From Paulinella micropora (Eukaryota > Cercozoa > Imbricatea > Euglyphida): DNA of 64,000 bases. Position 1 is the stretch's first letter; each line of letters opens with the position of its first letter. The position numbers and the translations under genes were made by a program. This document shows positions 17,474-27,381 of this stretch, piece after piece. The notes beneath the pieces were generated by a model. It saw only the letters and a program-made list of their open reading frames with translations, was not told the origin of the DNA and made no database searches. The stretch covers positions 586,612 through 650,611 of the forward strand of contig BJOX01000296.1 in NCBI GenBank assembly GCA_009731375.1, read 5' to 3'.

Positions 17474-19033
17474 ATGCCGTCTCAAGTTGGATATGGTCAG
17501 GAATTAGACCATCAACCAAAAGAACTACTAAAAGGAAAATACGAATTAAACAAACTTACAAGTCGTGAAGGCTCTGGTAATATTACTCTCACCACAGCGG
17601 GAGGTAATGAAAGCACCTTTGAAATCCCTACCCGCCCGCTGAACCTTACCCGTAGTGTGTTGCGATTTACTTACACTCCACGGAACCCCGGTCAGAACAA
17701 TGCTAATCGTATCTTCATGGATCGTCTAAGTATGATTAGGAGTATTGAATTACGAAGCCGAAGCGGGCAGTATCTGGGAAATTATACCAAGATGATTTGG
17801 AAACCCGAAATCAGTTATGATAAGTATATGTCTTTGGAGAGCCATGGTGGGGGTGTTTCTAGCGGTGCGTTGCTTCAGAAGTGTAATGTGCTTAATGATG
17901 CTACTTTGAATATTGCTTCAAGACATTTTCAACCCGCGGGCGCTGGTGCTACTGTAGTTGCTGGTGCAGCCACTTTCGGAAACATTCAGATTACTGCAAC
18001 TAATGCGGGAGATGTGAGTGGTGCTATAATTAACTCTATTAACGCTGTCGGTAATAGTGTCAAGACATTGGTAAATCTCCCATCAATGAGTGCTCGTCGT
18101 CATGATGACCTTTTGAATAGTTTTAACGGAGTAGGAGGTTCATTTGTTAATGTCGCTTACGAGGAGGCGAAGTATTTTGAAGTTGGAACAATTCAGGCAG
18201 GTGCTGATGCCGTCAATACTGCGAATGACACACCTGTTATCAATGTTAAATTACCTTTGGGAATGATTTTTGGAACTATTTTTGAAATTGATAAAACACT
18301 TGGTTTTAATGAAATTATGGATATGCGGATTGTATGGGAAGGAACTAGTAGAACTATGTTTATGGGAACCAGTGCCACTAACATTGCTGAAGGTGCCGCA
18401 ATCGGGGCAACTGGTGCTGTTGTTTCAAATTTGAATTTGTTTCTCGCGGTTGAAACAGACCCAAATGTCATCCTTGGTGTCCAAAGCAAAATCGCTGGTG
18501 AAGGGTTTAGATTTACTATTGAATATCCTATCTCGTGGAAGCACAACCTTGGAAGTACAAGTCAGAACTTTGTGGTAAAAATGAATAGGTCGCAGGGTGA
18601 AAGAATTCGTCGTATCTATACATCCGCTTTTCATAATTCAGAAAGTTCTTATACTTCTTTTGATAATGACCACAGAAACGACACTAAAATTAGAAGTTAT
18701 TATACTACTATCGATGGTAGCAGAATGCAACAATTTGACATTGATACTTCTGATAATGAAGACTATATGATTTTGAAGGATAAGTTGAAGGGAAGTGCCA
18801 TCCTAAACACCGATATCTATAAATACAACTGGTTTCATGTTGATTACTGGGATAACAACCGCCCACTTCACGAGAAGAATGTTGAAGGTTATGAAAAGTC
18901 TGGTCTGAGCCTTGACACCGAGCGACGATATGAGTTCGTTTCTACTACTGCGAGAAACAACCTCAATCATTACACTTTTGCCATTCTTCAACAAGATGTA
19001 ATTATAAGAGGTATTGAAATTATTAAGACGTAG
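17474..19033 (+). CDS. MCP: Major capsid protein of PLV1 (double jelly roll)
   Basis: 519 residues, intact, starting MPSQVGYGQELDHQPKELLK. Early motifs LTTAGGNESTFEIPTRPLNL and RSVLRFTYTPRNPG, a WKPEISYDKYM stretch near residue 115 and a C-terminal ending AILQQDVIIRGIEIIKT are what I associate with PLV-type double-jelly-roll capsid proteins that build the icosahedral shell as trimers. Length fits (450-600 is usual). The 85-base 5' leader is AT-rich with a TATAAATATATT box and an A-rich stretch before the start. This gene and the protease are the best preserved in the element. A hairpin-rich 3' region follows. Confidence 0.88.
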   Translation: MPSQVGYGQELDHQPKELLKGKYELNKLTSREGSGNITLTTAGGNESTFEIPTRPLNLTRSVLRFTYTPRNPGQNNANRIFMDRLSMIRSIELRSRSGQYLGNYTKMIWKPEISYDKYMSLESHGGGVSSGALLQKCNVLNDATLNIASRHFQPAGAGATVVAGAATFGNIQITATNAGDVSGAIINSINAVGNSVKTLVNLPSMSARRHDDLLNSFNGVGGSFVNVAYEEAKYFEVGTIQAGADAVNTANDTPVINVKLPLGMIFGTIFEIDKTLGFNEIMDMRIVWEGTSRTMFMGTSATNIAEGAAIGATGAVVSNLNLFLAVETDPNVILGVQSKIAGEGFRFTIEYPISWKHNLGSTSQNFVVKMNRSQGERIRRIYTSAFHNSESSYTSFDNDHRNDTKIRSYYTTIDGSRMQQFDIDTSDNEDYMILKDKLKGSAILNTDIYKYNWFHVDYWDNNRPLHEKNVEGYEKSGLSLDTERRYEFVSTTARNNLNHYTFAILQQDVIIRGIEIIKT

Positions 19034-19100
19034 AAAGATTTAGAAAATCTTTCAGCAAAAAGGTTTTGTGAAACTTTTACAAAAGTTTCAAAAGAATAAA
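19034..19100 (+). terminator. Hairpins after the capsid gene (second structured-repeat family)
   Basis: AAAGATTTAGAAAATCTTT folds into one hairpin and GAAACTTTTACAAAAGTTTC into a second. A relative of the whole block occurs in reverse at about 24958-25020, again just after a gene end. This is a separate family from the GATATT linkers, with the same likely 3'-end role. Confidence 0.6.
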
Positions 19101-19141
19101 GAAAAAATAAAAAAGAAAATTATTTTTTTGTTTTATATAAT

Positions 19142-20382
19142 ATGTCTCACCAGAGAAACTTAATTGCACAAAATCCAGACGGAGATTTTATAAATGTCAA
19201 AGTTGGATATGATGGTAATATTGAAACCAACAATATGAAAACCGCTTTCGGTGAAGACTAACAAGCCAACTTACGCCAGTTGTTCAGGAAATTTTTCCAT
19301 ACACCATTAATACCCGAATATGGTCATTAACTCAGACAAATGCGAGTGTTTCTTTTAATAGTAATATGGCGGAATTAAAAACTCAAGCAAACAATACTTC
19401 AACTGCTATTCTAACAAGTAAAAGAAGAATAAAATATCGGACTGGTATGGGAGTTGTTGGACGCTTTACTGCTATATGGACGACTGATGACACAAAAGAC
19501 TATTATTCTTGTGTAGGAATTGGTGAAAGTGATTTTTCAAATGGTTTCTATTTTTATAAAACTAATGTCGGGATGCGAATTCTACATGCCAAAGGAGGGG
19601 CAGCAACTTATATTCAACAAGCAAACTGGGATGACCCGTGCAATGGAACAAAAGATATGCCTGTTATTGATTGGAGTAAAGGAAATGTATTCCAAATTCA
19701 ATTTCAATATTTAGGCTTTGGTGCTATAAGGTTTTCTATTGAAAATCCTACAACGGGAGAATTTCAATTAGTCCATACTATTAAGTATGCGAATGCCAAC
19801 ACAGGTGTAAGTCTAAGAAACACTACTTTACCATTTACCGCACTAATGAGGAATGATGCTTCTACCGGAATTCAAACTCTTAAAACAGCAAGTGTTGGAT
19901 TATTTATTGAAGGAAGTAATACAATAAACACAAGTATAACAAACGAAGTGGAAGGAAGTAAAGCAGCAAACACAACTGAAAGCCCTATTATTAGTATCAG
20001 GAATGAAGCAACATTTGATGCGGGCGGTGCTAATTTAACAAATTATTCAAATGTTTATCCCACTTTGATAAGTATTACGAATGAAGATACTAAGTCAAAT
20101 GTTGTCAGAATGGTATTAAATGGAACACTAACTGGAGCAGGCTTTGCAGATGTTGATTCTAAGTATTCGATTGTAGATACTGACACAAAGGCGAGTGCTA
20201 TCGCAAACGGAACAACAATTTTTAAACTATATGTAAATAGTGCTTCAACTCAACAAATCAATCTTAGAAGTTATGATATATACCTATCACCGAGTGATGT
20301 ATTGACTTTTACACAGAAGTCTGTCTCTGCTGGTGGAGGAGGAAATATCAATATTATTGCTAACTTCGTAGAGGATCAGTGA
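19142..20382 (+). pseudogene. Fibre/spike-like protein of PLV1, frameshifted (homologue in PLV2)
   Basis: ATG 19142 opens 39 codons (MSHQRNLIAQNPDGDF...) and stops at 19261. From about 19257 another frame continues, and its second half (19366-20382) is open for 338 residues. The PLV2 gene at 47526 shows the intact arrangement: both read TAFGE, then NTR, then Y-R-T/S-GMG-V/L-V-G/A-RF, then SI-TNEDTKS / CISNSDTKT, and both end in EDQ or EDQI. So one indel near 19257 breaks this copy. The product is beta-rich, with no enzyme motif. Virion surface or fibre-knob role is inferred from its place beside the capsid gene and its sharing between two viruses. Confidence 0.75.
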
Positions 20383-20400
20383 TACCGAAAGCAAAAAAAA

Positions 20401-20868
20401 TTAATTGAATAAAATATCAATGATTAAATAATTTTTTATGTCATCCACATTTTGGCACCACTGCTGTTGAACTAACCATTCAAGGTATGGTTTATCAATT
20501 TTGGCTACATCTTCAATGTTTTTGTGTGCATATTTTCCATATTGAAGAACAACATCTTTCTTTAATATACATCCTTCTTCTGTACATGTAGCATTCGCTA
20601 TTTCTTCGCCAACATTAGCCTTTATTTCGGTAATTCCAGTCTCTCTCACAACAAGATCTGTTTCCTTAAAAGGAGTGCTTTGTTCCTCCATCATTTTTTC
20701 TAATGTGGCCTCCAATGGAATAACTACTTTCACATTGTCATCGCGGGGTTTGTATTGCTCATAGAAAGAAACAATGTCAGGCTTAGTCCATTTAATTGTT
20801 GGCATTTTGACATTACTATCAAGGTTCCATTTTTAAATTTCATTCAAGTAGTCTTGTTTGGTGCTCAT
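20401..20868 (-). pseudogene. FGKYKGK-domain protein A (in-frame stop near its start)
   Basis: Start at ATG 20868, which directly follows linker 7 on this strand, gives MSTKQDYLNEI and then a TAA; the same frame continues and reopens at 20805 with MPTIKWTKPDIVSFYEQYK. The C-terminal part (LQYGKYAHKNIEDVAKIDKPYLEWLVQQ) matches that of the neighbouring gene at 21017, so they are paralogues. This short domain, of the type G-K-[YH]-x-[GN]-x2-[IL]-x-D/E-V...YL-x-W, occurs at the ends of some exonuclease and replication proteins (DUF3820-like, from memory). A re-start at 20805 may still give a 134-residue product. Confidence 0.6.
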
Positions 20869-21015
20869 GATATTTTAGAATTGCGCTTCGTGCTATGCAC
20901 TCTCGCTATGGATTCAACTTGTTGAATCTATATTCTAAAACATCGGAAAAAATTTAAAGAAAAAATAATTAAAAGAAAGCGATGTTTTGTGATGACGAAG
21001 TCAGAACAAAATATC
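20869..21015. repeat. Inter-gene linker 7 (minus-strand orientation)
   Basis: Read on the minus strand: GATATT at 21015 lies two bases after the TAA of the upstream gene (TAATGATATT), its module closes with ACATCG at 20980, a 34-base spacer follows, then CGATGT to AATATC (20945-20869) with a GATTCAACTTGTTGAATC hairpin and GTGC/GCAC, and an ATG begins immediately after. The branched module is the twin of the right module of linker 2. Confidence 0.82.
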
Positions 21016-21016
21016 A

Positions 21017-21304
21017 TTATAAATATTTTTTTACTTCACTTTTAATGTCAGTAAATTTATCAAACCACGGCTGTTTCATAACCCATTCAAGGTATGGTTT
21101 ATCAATAGTTGCAACATCTTGAATTTTCTTGCCTTTATATTTACCAAATGGAAAAGTATCCTTTGGCTTGCCTTCTCTACTTTTTTCAATTGCCTTAATT
21201 TCTTCGTCAATCATCTGTTGGACATCTCTTACTGAAAAGAATTCCTTATTCTTCTCAATTGAAAGTCGTCCAAATTTTTCAGATAGTCTGGTGAGGGTTG
21301 TCAT
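21017..21304 (-). CDS. FGKYKGK-domain protein B
   Basis: 95 residues. The N-terminal half (MTTLTRLSEKFGRLSIEKNK) is helical and charged. The C-terminal half FPFGKYKGKKIQDVATIDKPYLEWVMKQPWF is the same domain as in the neighbour at 20401-20868. In other proteins this short module accompanies exonuclease or primase activities, which would fit the adjacent DNA polymerase gene; here it stands alone. It lies between the polymerase gene and linker 7 and is transcribed with the polymerase on the minus strand. Function is inferred weakly. Confidence 0.7.
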   Translation of the reverse strand: MTTLTRLSEKFGRLSIEKNKEFFSVRDVQQMIDEEIKAIEKSREGKPKDTFPFGKYKGKKIQDVATIDKPYLEWVMKQPWFDKFTDIKSEVKKYL

Positions 21305-21364
21305 TGGTCTATATAGAGTGGTAAAAAATTTATTGAAAAAAAATTAATTATTTGTTTATCATTT

Positions 21365-24294
21365 TTATTTTTTAAGAGAGGACACGAAGCCGTAAGGGAT
21401 ACTATCATTTTCGTTGATAAACTCACGCCCGCACCATCTTGTTTTATTAACTACTTTTACTACATTCTTTTGGTGGTGTATGCTAAAGTGTTCAATATGT
21501 TGTTGTTTGCTGTTTCTGCTAGTATGTATTTTCTTCATTATAAAGTCTCTGGTATTAGTTAAACTTTCACCCTTATCCATTAATTCATAAGCGGTTGGAT
21601 TTAACTTTTTCAAATCTAAACCTTTTCCTCTAAAGTGGAAATGAGTTTTACCTTTTTCTTCACCTTTCTTTACATACTCCAACATATATAATTTTGGTGC
21701 TACCCATATTCCCCTTATTATTTTACAATCTGTTCCAAGGTCATCATCCATTCCGCCGATTGTTTTATCTCTAAATCTCTTTATCCGTTCAATGTTTCTT
21801 ACATGGCTTTGAATGCTGTCTGTATCCGTGTAATAATAATCTCTGTCTGGGTCGTTGTTTGGATTGGCTTCGGACATATACTTATACATAATTCGTCTGC
21901 TGTATGCTAGTATAAATGCCCCGCAGTGAGTGGGCTTTGTAATTTTTTCTTCTTTCAATTTGTCATCTCTTGGAATACCAGAAATTAACCATAATTCACC
22001 ATTAGCCTCTTCAAACTTTTCAATATCGGTTATCACATGTTTAGCCCAGAATTTCCAATACTCATGATTTTTTGTTATGAATTTGCTTACAGAATTAATC
22101 GGTCTTTGAATTGTCTTTCCGTATAAAGCATTCATAAATAACTTTGCTAATAAATACTGCGGTGTGCCTTTTTTTGAATTTTGTTTTCGTTTAAATAACT
22201 CTAATATGTAATCTTTGAATACTGGTTCGGCTCCTTCTGTATAATAGCCACGAATGATTTTGACTTGGTATCCAAGTTCAATCATATCTTCAATATCAAC
22301 AGAAGTAAGCCATTGGTCTTTCATATCTCTTAATTCCCACTTTAAACACCCTTTGCTATCACGGAATGGCACTCGCGGGTGTAATAGATTTTTTGGAGAT
22401 ATGTAATCAACATTATATATCCCGAGTTTCCCTTTCATTTCACCTTCGCATTTCTTAATTTCGCCCGTCATATAATTTTCAAGCATTGCCGTTGGATAAA
22501 GACTTACAACATCCGCATCAATAAGATAATCTTTAACCTCATCAAAGTCAATTTCGCCGTTTGTGTATTTTTGATATTGCTCTGATATAAATCTCCTCTT
22601 GCTTGAATAAGTCCTTGCTCCATATAATGCTTTTCTAAAATCCGCTTCTTGTTCTAACTTTGGAAGTTGAATTATGTATTGTTTATCAATTTTCTTTTTC
22701 CAAAGGTTAAAGGTTAAAGAAGACGTAGACATAAACTCCGATAAGTTCGTTTTATGTTCTTCATATATCGGTTTATTTAGTGTTTCGTATAGTTCCTTCA
22801 ATCCCATAACATCTTTTTCAAGATAATTCAAAACTTCAGCCTTCATTTCGTCTTTCATCTCCTCCCATCGTTTCGCCTTATTATGTTCAAAGTCGCCCTT
22901 TAACACATTACAGCCTAAACCCTCTAAGTTCTTTTTAAGGCTTCCTTCTGTGTGCTTACCCATATCCCACCATTTCATATTTTTGTATTCTAATGAAATT
23001 ATCGCCCCATTATTGATTAAGGGGGTTTCTTTTATCTTTCTTTTTATGAATTCTTTTTGAATAAAGTAGTGATCAAATTTGCTCCCATTGAAGGCATTTA
23101 TATATAATTTTGCTTTTGGTTTCTTTTTCTCCAATTCTTCGGCAAATTTAAAGATTTCATCTAATAATTTAGAAATACAATCATCCCCAGCAAAATATTT
23201 GAATCCAATATCCCCTATCGTATAACCCGCAAGATATGGGGTATGGATTTCATCAGCATTCCTGTAAGTTTCCAAGTCATAATGAAAAATCTCATCTTGA
23301 TTATTATAACTCATCTCCTTAAAGGTTGTTAATAAACTTTCATAGCGGTCTTTTTGTTTCCTTAATTTAGCCGCTGCATAAGTCTGTCGCTTAATATTAC
23401 ACTTATGATTATTAAAATAAGTCTTAAAGCATTCCTCGCATCTCTTTTTATTCCTCTTTATAAAACCCAGATAATGTCCCTTACTTAGATAGCAAAGCGC
23501 ATCCGCGGATATTAAAGGGTCTTCATAGTTTTTGAATGTCTGTTTGGTTGTCGCATCAGTCAATTCAAAATACTTACCTTCAATACAATATTTTTTTAAG
23601 ATTTCATATCCTATTGAAAGTGGTATGTATGAATTATTTCAAGGTTGAATTCTTGTCTAATATCATTACATACTTTTTTATTGAGTTTTGATTTACCTTT
23701 CAATATATCCTTAAAAACATAGAAGAAACAATTATTATCCTTACTCCTTGGATTAATATGAATTCCTTCATCTGTTTTATGTTTCTTATCACTTCCTGAG
23801 AGATTGCAACCACCTCCATCTTCTTGAATAATTTGAATAATCATACGTTGAATAATTCTATCATATCCATTCGCACTGGCTTCAAGATTTTGTTCGTTGT
23901 ATAGATATATATCACAAAACAATTCATCAATGTCTTTTAACTTAACGGAATTGAAAGTTTTCCATCTATAAAACTTTTCATCATCAACATCCGTCATATA
24001 AGCAAACTTGACATGAAGGCTTGCTTCGTTTGTCAGACCTCTATTTTTAGCATCCTTAACTGCTCTCATAATCAATATTTCAATCGTATCCATATCATAG
24101 AAGTTAATGTCAAGGTCTTTAGAAGGGTATGTATATCCATTTATACCTCTGTTTTTTATTGGTCTTAGTTATACAAGTTTTACCTCGCGCTTCTTCGCTT
24201 CTTGTGTCTTAGTTTCCCGCAAATGTGCTCTAGTCTTCAATAGTTCCCTCACATTTTCAGTTGGTCTTGGTGCTGATGGGAGGGGTGGTGGCAT
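21365..24294 (-). pseudogene. polB: Protein-primed family B DNA polymerase of PLV1, stop and frameshift
   Basis: Replicates the linear genome from its terminal repeats using a protein primer. The gene likely starts at ATG 24294 (MPPPLPSAPRPTENVRELLK). An in-frame TAA lies at 24171-24169, the same frame continues to about 23640, and a shift leads into the 732-residue frame (23563-21365). Motifs in order: ExoI FHYDLETYRN, ExoII FNGSKFDHYF, ExoIII YLEKDVMGL, palm motif A DADVVSLYPTAM, motif B KLFMNALYGKTIQRP, motif C YYTDTDSIQ, and a KxY-like APKLYML. All catalytic aspartates are present. Full length would be about 975 residues, normal for Polinton PolB including an N-terminal extension with a conserved KDNNCFFYVFKDIL block. 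Confidence 0.9.
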
Positions 24295-24390
24295 ACTTTT
24301 TATATCAATGCGGTTATAAAAATTATAAAAAATAATAATAAATTATCTGTTATAAATATATATAATAATTTCTTATCTTTAAATAGAAAT

Positions 24391-24612
24391 TCATTTCATT
24401 GCCTCCTCCATTCTTTTCAACTTAAGTAATGCTTGCTTCACTTCATCTCTTTTTTTCTTTCTCCTTTCCGCTATTATTGCTTTATTTTGGTTGTAATACT
24501 CCATTGACTTTTGTCTATGTCTCTCTGGATCTTTTTGTATAAACTCTCTCGCCTTTCTCCGTAAGGCTTCCTTCTTCTCTTCTGGTGTTTTGTATATCGG
24601 TTTTCTACCCAT
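24391..24612 (-). CDS. Small basic helical protein
   Basis: 73 residues, starting MGRKPIYKTPEEKKEALRRK. GRKP resembles an AT-hook core, and the rest is a single basic helix (YYNQNKAIIAERRKKKRDE) with repeated short units. The GRKPIYKTPEEKKEA pattern with Y-x-N-K repeats is also seen downstream of GIY-YIG nuclease domains in large viruses (compare YEENKEYIAQRHQQYRE in the PLV2 nuclease), so it may be a detached DNA-binding tail. Start is the only ATG and is preceded by an AT-rich, TATA-like region. Confidence 0.6.
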   Translation of the reverse strand: MGRKPIYKTPEEKKEALRRKAREFIQKDPERHRQKSMEYYNQNKAIIAERRKKKRDEVKQALLKLKRMEEAMK

Positions 24613-24674
24613 CTTTGTGTATATATAATATAAAAAAATAATCTTTAATATATATTAAATATTGTTTGTTTGTA

Positions 24675-24953
24675 TCAAGGTATAGTAATTTCAATTCCAT
24701 AATGTTTTCCTGCCCCTCCTCCATAGATTGAATAATATACTTGTTTCCTTCCTTTAATCTTTAGAGTTTCTGCTAAGTGCTTGCTGATATATCCGAGTTG
24801 CTTTCCGCTTTCTGTTTCAACCTTTATCGCATTTTTATCAAATTTGTTTTCTGGCTCGTGTTGAATAAAAACTTTTTCACTACTTTTTCGGAGATAAGAA
24901 ATATTATCTTGTCTCCCATCAAATGAAACACCCACAACTCTCGTCGTTGTCAT
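24675..24953 (-). CDS. HIRAN-domain protein
   Basis: About 93 residues from the ATG at 24953 (MTTTRVVGVSFDGRQDNISY). The pattern VVGVSFDGRQ ... VFIQHEPENKFDKNAIKVET ... LGYISKHLAETL is the HIRAN domain, which binds 3' ends of single-stranded DNA and is found in repair helicases such as HLTF. A stand-alone HIRAN protein near a DNA polymerase suggests a part in replication or end handling. A longer frame starts at 25028, but its extra N-terminus is the translation of a hairpin repeat, so I prefer the inner start. Confidence 0.82.
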   Translation of the reverse strand: MTTTRVVGVSFDGRQDNISYLRKSSEKVFIQHEPENKFDKNAIKVETESGKQLGYISKHLAETLKIKGRKQVYYSIYGGGAGKHYGIEITIP

Positions 24954-24957
24954 ATTA

Positions 24958-25020
24958 TAGAAACGTTTAGAAAAAGTTTCACAAAATCTGTTTTGCTCAA
25001 AGATTTTGAAAGTCTTTGTT
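24958..25020 (-). terminator. Hairpin repeat between HIRAN gene and its upstream neighbour
   Basis: On the minus strand this reads close to the block after the capsid gene (19034-19100): AATCTTTGAGCAAAACAG, then TTTTGTGAAACTTTTTC, then GTTTC. It lies 30-100 bases after the stop of the gene ending at 25055, so it may act as a 3'-end signal. Confidence 0.5.
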
Positions 25021-25054
25021 ATATACATATAAATAATATTTGTTTAAAATAAAA

Positions 25055-25512
25055 TTAATTATTTGCTTTTTTATTTTCGTAATATCTTTCTATGTCATCG
25101 TTTCTATATGCTATACGAATTACTTTACGACCGCCTAACATAATTTCTTCTTTCTCCGCAAAGAAGTCTCTATGAAATTGTGTTTTTTCGTGTGTGTATT
25201 TGCCATATATTCCTGTCGTTTTTCCACAAACACATGTATATTTTTCTTTAATTTTTTCTCTTCTCCATTCTGACTTCTTTTGCTTCGCTAATTGGTTGTA
25301 ATCCGTATTTTTATTATCTTCTTCGTATTTTGATAATACTTCCTTTTCGTAAAACTCCTTGCTTGCTTTTCTGCTTCTTCCTTTGACCTCTTTTTTCCAA
25401 TGTAAATTATTTTTCTTTTTTGTTCGCCATTTTCTCTCCACCTTATAACAATTTCATTTTCTTGAATACATATTCCGCCTTTTGAAACTTTTCTGATTGT
25501 TCTCTCACTCAT
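25055..25512 (-). pseudogene. Probable DNA-binding protein with zinc-finger-like tail, frameshifted
   Basis: Two overlapping minus-strand frames. The first (from 25512) starts MSERTIRKVSKGGICIQENE and holds a beta-strand layout ending IIYIGKKRSKEEAEKQARSF, reminiscent of AP2/integrase-type DNA-binding folds. The second (ending 25055) has charged helix, then KYTCVCGKTTGIYGKYTHEK and TQFHRDFF, a C-x-C...H...H arrangement like a single zinc finger. One shift between about 25330 and 25440 would join them into a protein of about 150 residues. It is the last gene before the right inverted repeat. Family assignment is tentative. Confidence 0.55.
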
Positions 25513-25563
25513 TCTATATTATGACACTTATAATTCTTTAAATGATAAATAAAAATATGTCAT

Positions 25564-25703
25564 ATGTTTTCTTGTAGTGTGCTATATAAGGCTATTTGGT
25601 TGTTTTTGTTTCTTTGTATCTACTATCAATAGGAAGGCTTCAACAACCCAGACGAGGTCAAGAATTGATTAAATTCTTGCCGAGTTCTGGGTTATCATCT
25701 ACT
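25564..25703 (-). repeat. PLV1 right terminal inverted repeat
   Basis: Reverse complement of 3556-3695 with two differences seen. It ends GGGTTATCATCTACT, followed directly by the second GGCGAG. The same internal self-pairing hairpin is present. Confidence 0.95.
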
Positions 25704-25709
25704 GGCGAG
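25704..25709. repeat. 6-bp target-site duplication, right copy (GGCGAG)
   Basis: Identical to 3550-3555. After it the copia gag reading resumes. Confidence 0.93.
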
Positions 25710-26316
25710 ATTGAGTAAGAAATTTGCGTTACTAGGGCCCATTTCCAATGACAAGCTATTACAAGAGATTTTTACTGGCAAGATCACGGAAAAGACGAAA
25801 ATAGAGGATTGGATAGAGCGTCAGGCACACAGATATGAGAAGCTAGCTCAACGTAACTTGGCATTCCCTGATCGGTTTAAGTGTGTCGCCACGTTGCAGT
25901 GGATTAGAGAAGCTAAACATTTAATGTTAGGAGATGTAGGCGGACCGTTATATTGGTCCAGAGCAGACGCCGCTGACGAACCTAATTACGATGAATTATG
26001 TGCTCGAATACAGGAGATGGCGCAGGCGGCCGAAGCAAGCCGACTGGGAAGAAGGACGGGTAACGCACCTCCTTCTCAAACCGTTTCTGTCTTTTTGGCG
26101 GGTGACAACAAGACGTGTTTTAATTGTAAGAAAGACAACCACGTGATAAGGAATTGCCGTGTGCGATGTCTTAGGCCCGACTGTGCTAATAAACAGACTC
26201 ACACGGGGAGCGAATGTAAGGCCCGTGGCCCACCGAAGACCTACAATACCCCAAATCGTAGACAGCAACGATCGGCACAGCGGGGGAAACAAAAAACCCC
26301 TACCCAGGTGCAATAA
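25704..26316 (+). pseudogene. gag: copia gag, 3' part with zinc knuckle
   Basis: The frame resumes right at the PLV1 junction and is open to 26316. It contains a helical capsid part (KIEDWIERQAHRYEKLAQRN, FKCVATLQWIREAKHLMLGD), then a zinc knuckle CFNCKKDNHVIRNC with a second cysteine group RVRCLRPDCANKQTHTGSEC. The CCHC knuckle binds the genomic RNA of the retrotransposon. Translation from the inner ATG is an artefact of the insertion; the natural start is at 3085. Confidence 0.8.
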
Positions 26317-27381
26317 TAATATGAAATCTAACAATTCGTGTGACCCGCAAGACAAGAGTGGTTGTGAACAAGCCTGCTGCGTTCGTGGCGAAGCCGACGC
26401 TAGGTAAGTTTGAGGAGATCGATGACGCATGGGCCGTTCTGTCAGTGGAGGCAATGATGAACGAGAAGCCCGAGTATGGCAAATTGCGGTGGAGGAGCTT
26501 ACAGGCTGCCTCCTGAACCCATAATTTTAAGGTCTTCAATCCTCTTTCTTGTAATTCAACTTATGAGATCGCGCCGTGTCAGACGACGGACGTCGACAAG
26601 CAAGAAGGGACGAAGGAGACACCGGTACCCCAGCCGCCAGCGAAGAAGAGCAAGGTGGAAGAGCTGCCCAAACTCAAAAGCTGCGCTCACATGGAAATCA
26701 ACGGTACGTGTGCGTTTTACGACTGCCCTCTTGTACTGCGAGATTATTTAGATGCAAGCACACCGGCGGACAAAAGTGGGGCAAAGAAGGGTGAGGCTGA
26801 ACCACCTAAGGAATGTGAACACACTGAAACTTGGTTCGAGTAGTGGCCGTTAGGTCTGGCGAGAGAGCTCACATGCATGAGTCGCGAGCCGACGTTCAAT
26901 GACGTGTCGGAGAAGTACACCAAGCAAGTTGTCGACAAGGATGTGTCTGAGCAAATGATAGTACGGCCTGACCTGCACAATTCCACAACTTTATAAACAC
27001 TACCTCACAAGATTGGTCTGGTCATAAGGCGACCAACTGCAACACAGCTTATATTCAGGGGAAGGTCAATTGGGTGACCGAGGTATGGAAGAAGCGATGG
27101 ACTGCCGGAGCGGAGGAATGATGATGCTGGCCACCGAGAACGACGAGGCCAGGGTACCCTCCGACCCTTGAAGACGATGATCTCACATTGACATTACCTA
27201 TTAGGTTGACAACTGGTTTTGTGAGCACCACAACAACAGGTGCGACTAGGGACACAACGACAGTTGACGAAGGGAGTACTAGCGCTGAAAGAAAACAGAA
27301 TAGTGCGAGCGGGGGGAGCAGAAAGGGGACGAAGGAAGGGAGGAGGAAAGATTAACTGCATACGGAGTAATAGGACCACAT
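26317..27381 (+). pseudogene. copia polyprotein remnants between gag and the MYND region
   Basis: Coding fragments in shifting plus-strand frames: about 26368-26515 (KPTLGKFEEIDDAWAVLSVE), and about 26630-26842 (AKKSKVEELPKLKSCAHMEI, with CAFYDCPL, and CEHTETWFE after a lysine-rich linker), then about 26870-26995. Cysteine/histidine pairs hint at another zinc-binding module. Stops and shifts separate all blocks. From 27000 to 27381 little can be read. Confidence 0.45.

Larger units (their letters stand above)
3556..25703. mobile_element. PLV1: integrated Polinton/Maverick-type virus, 22.1 kb
   Basis: Bounded by 140-bp terminal inverted repeats and a 6-bp target duplication, inserted into copia gag. 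The cargo is the full Polinton morphogenetic and replication set: rve integrase, protein-primed DNA polymerase B, FtsK/HerA-type packaging ATPase, adenovirus-type cysteine protease, double-jelly-roll major capsid and a penton-like minor capsid protein, plus fibre-like proteins and small genes. The coding style is AT-rich throughout, unlike the GC-rich host genes at 58-64 kb. At least seven genes carry frameshifts or in-frame stops while capsid and protease frames are intact, so the copy is probably defective. The true length may be shorter because sequence is duplicated around the N gap at 16261-16809. Confidence 0.95.
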
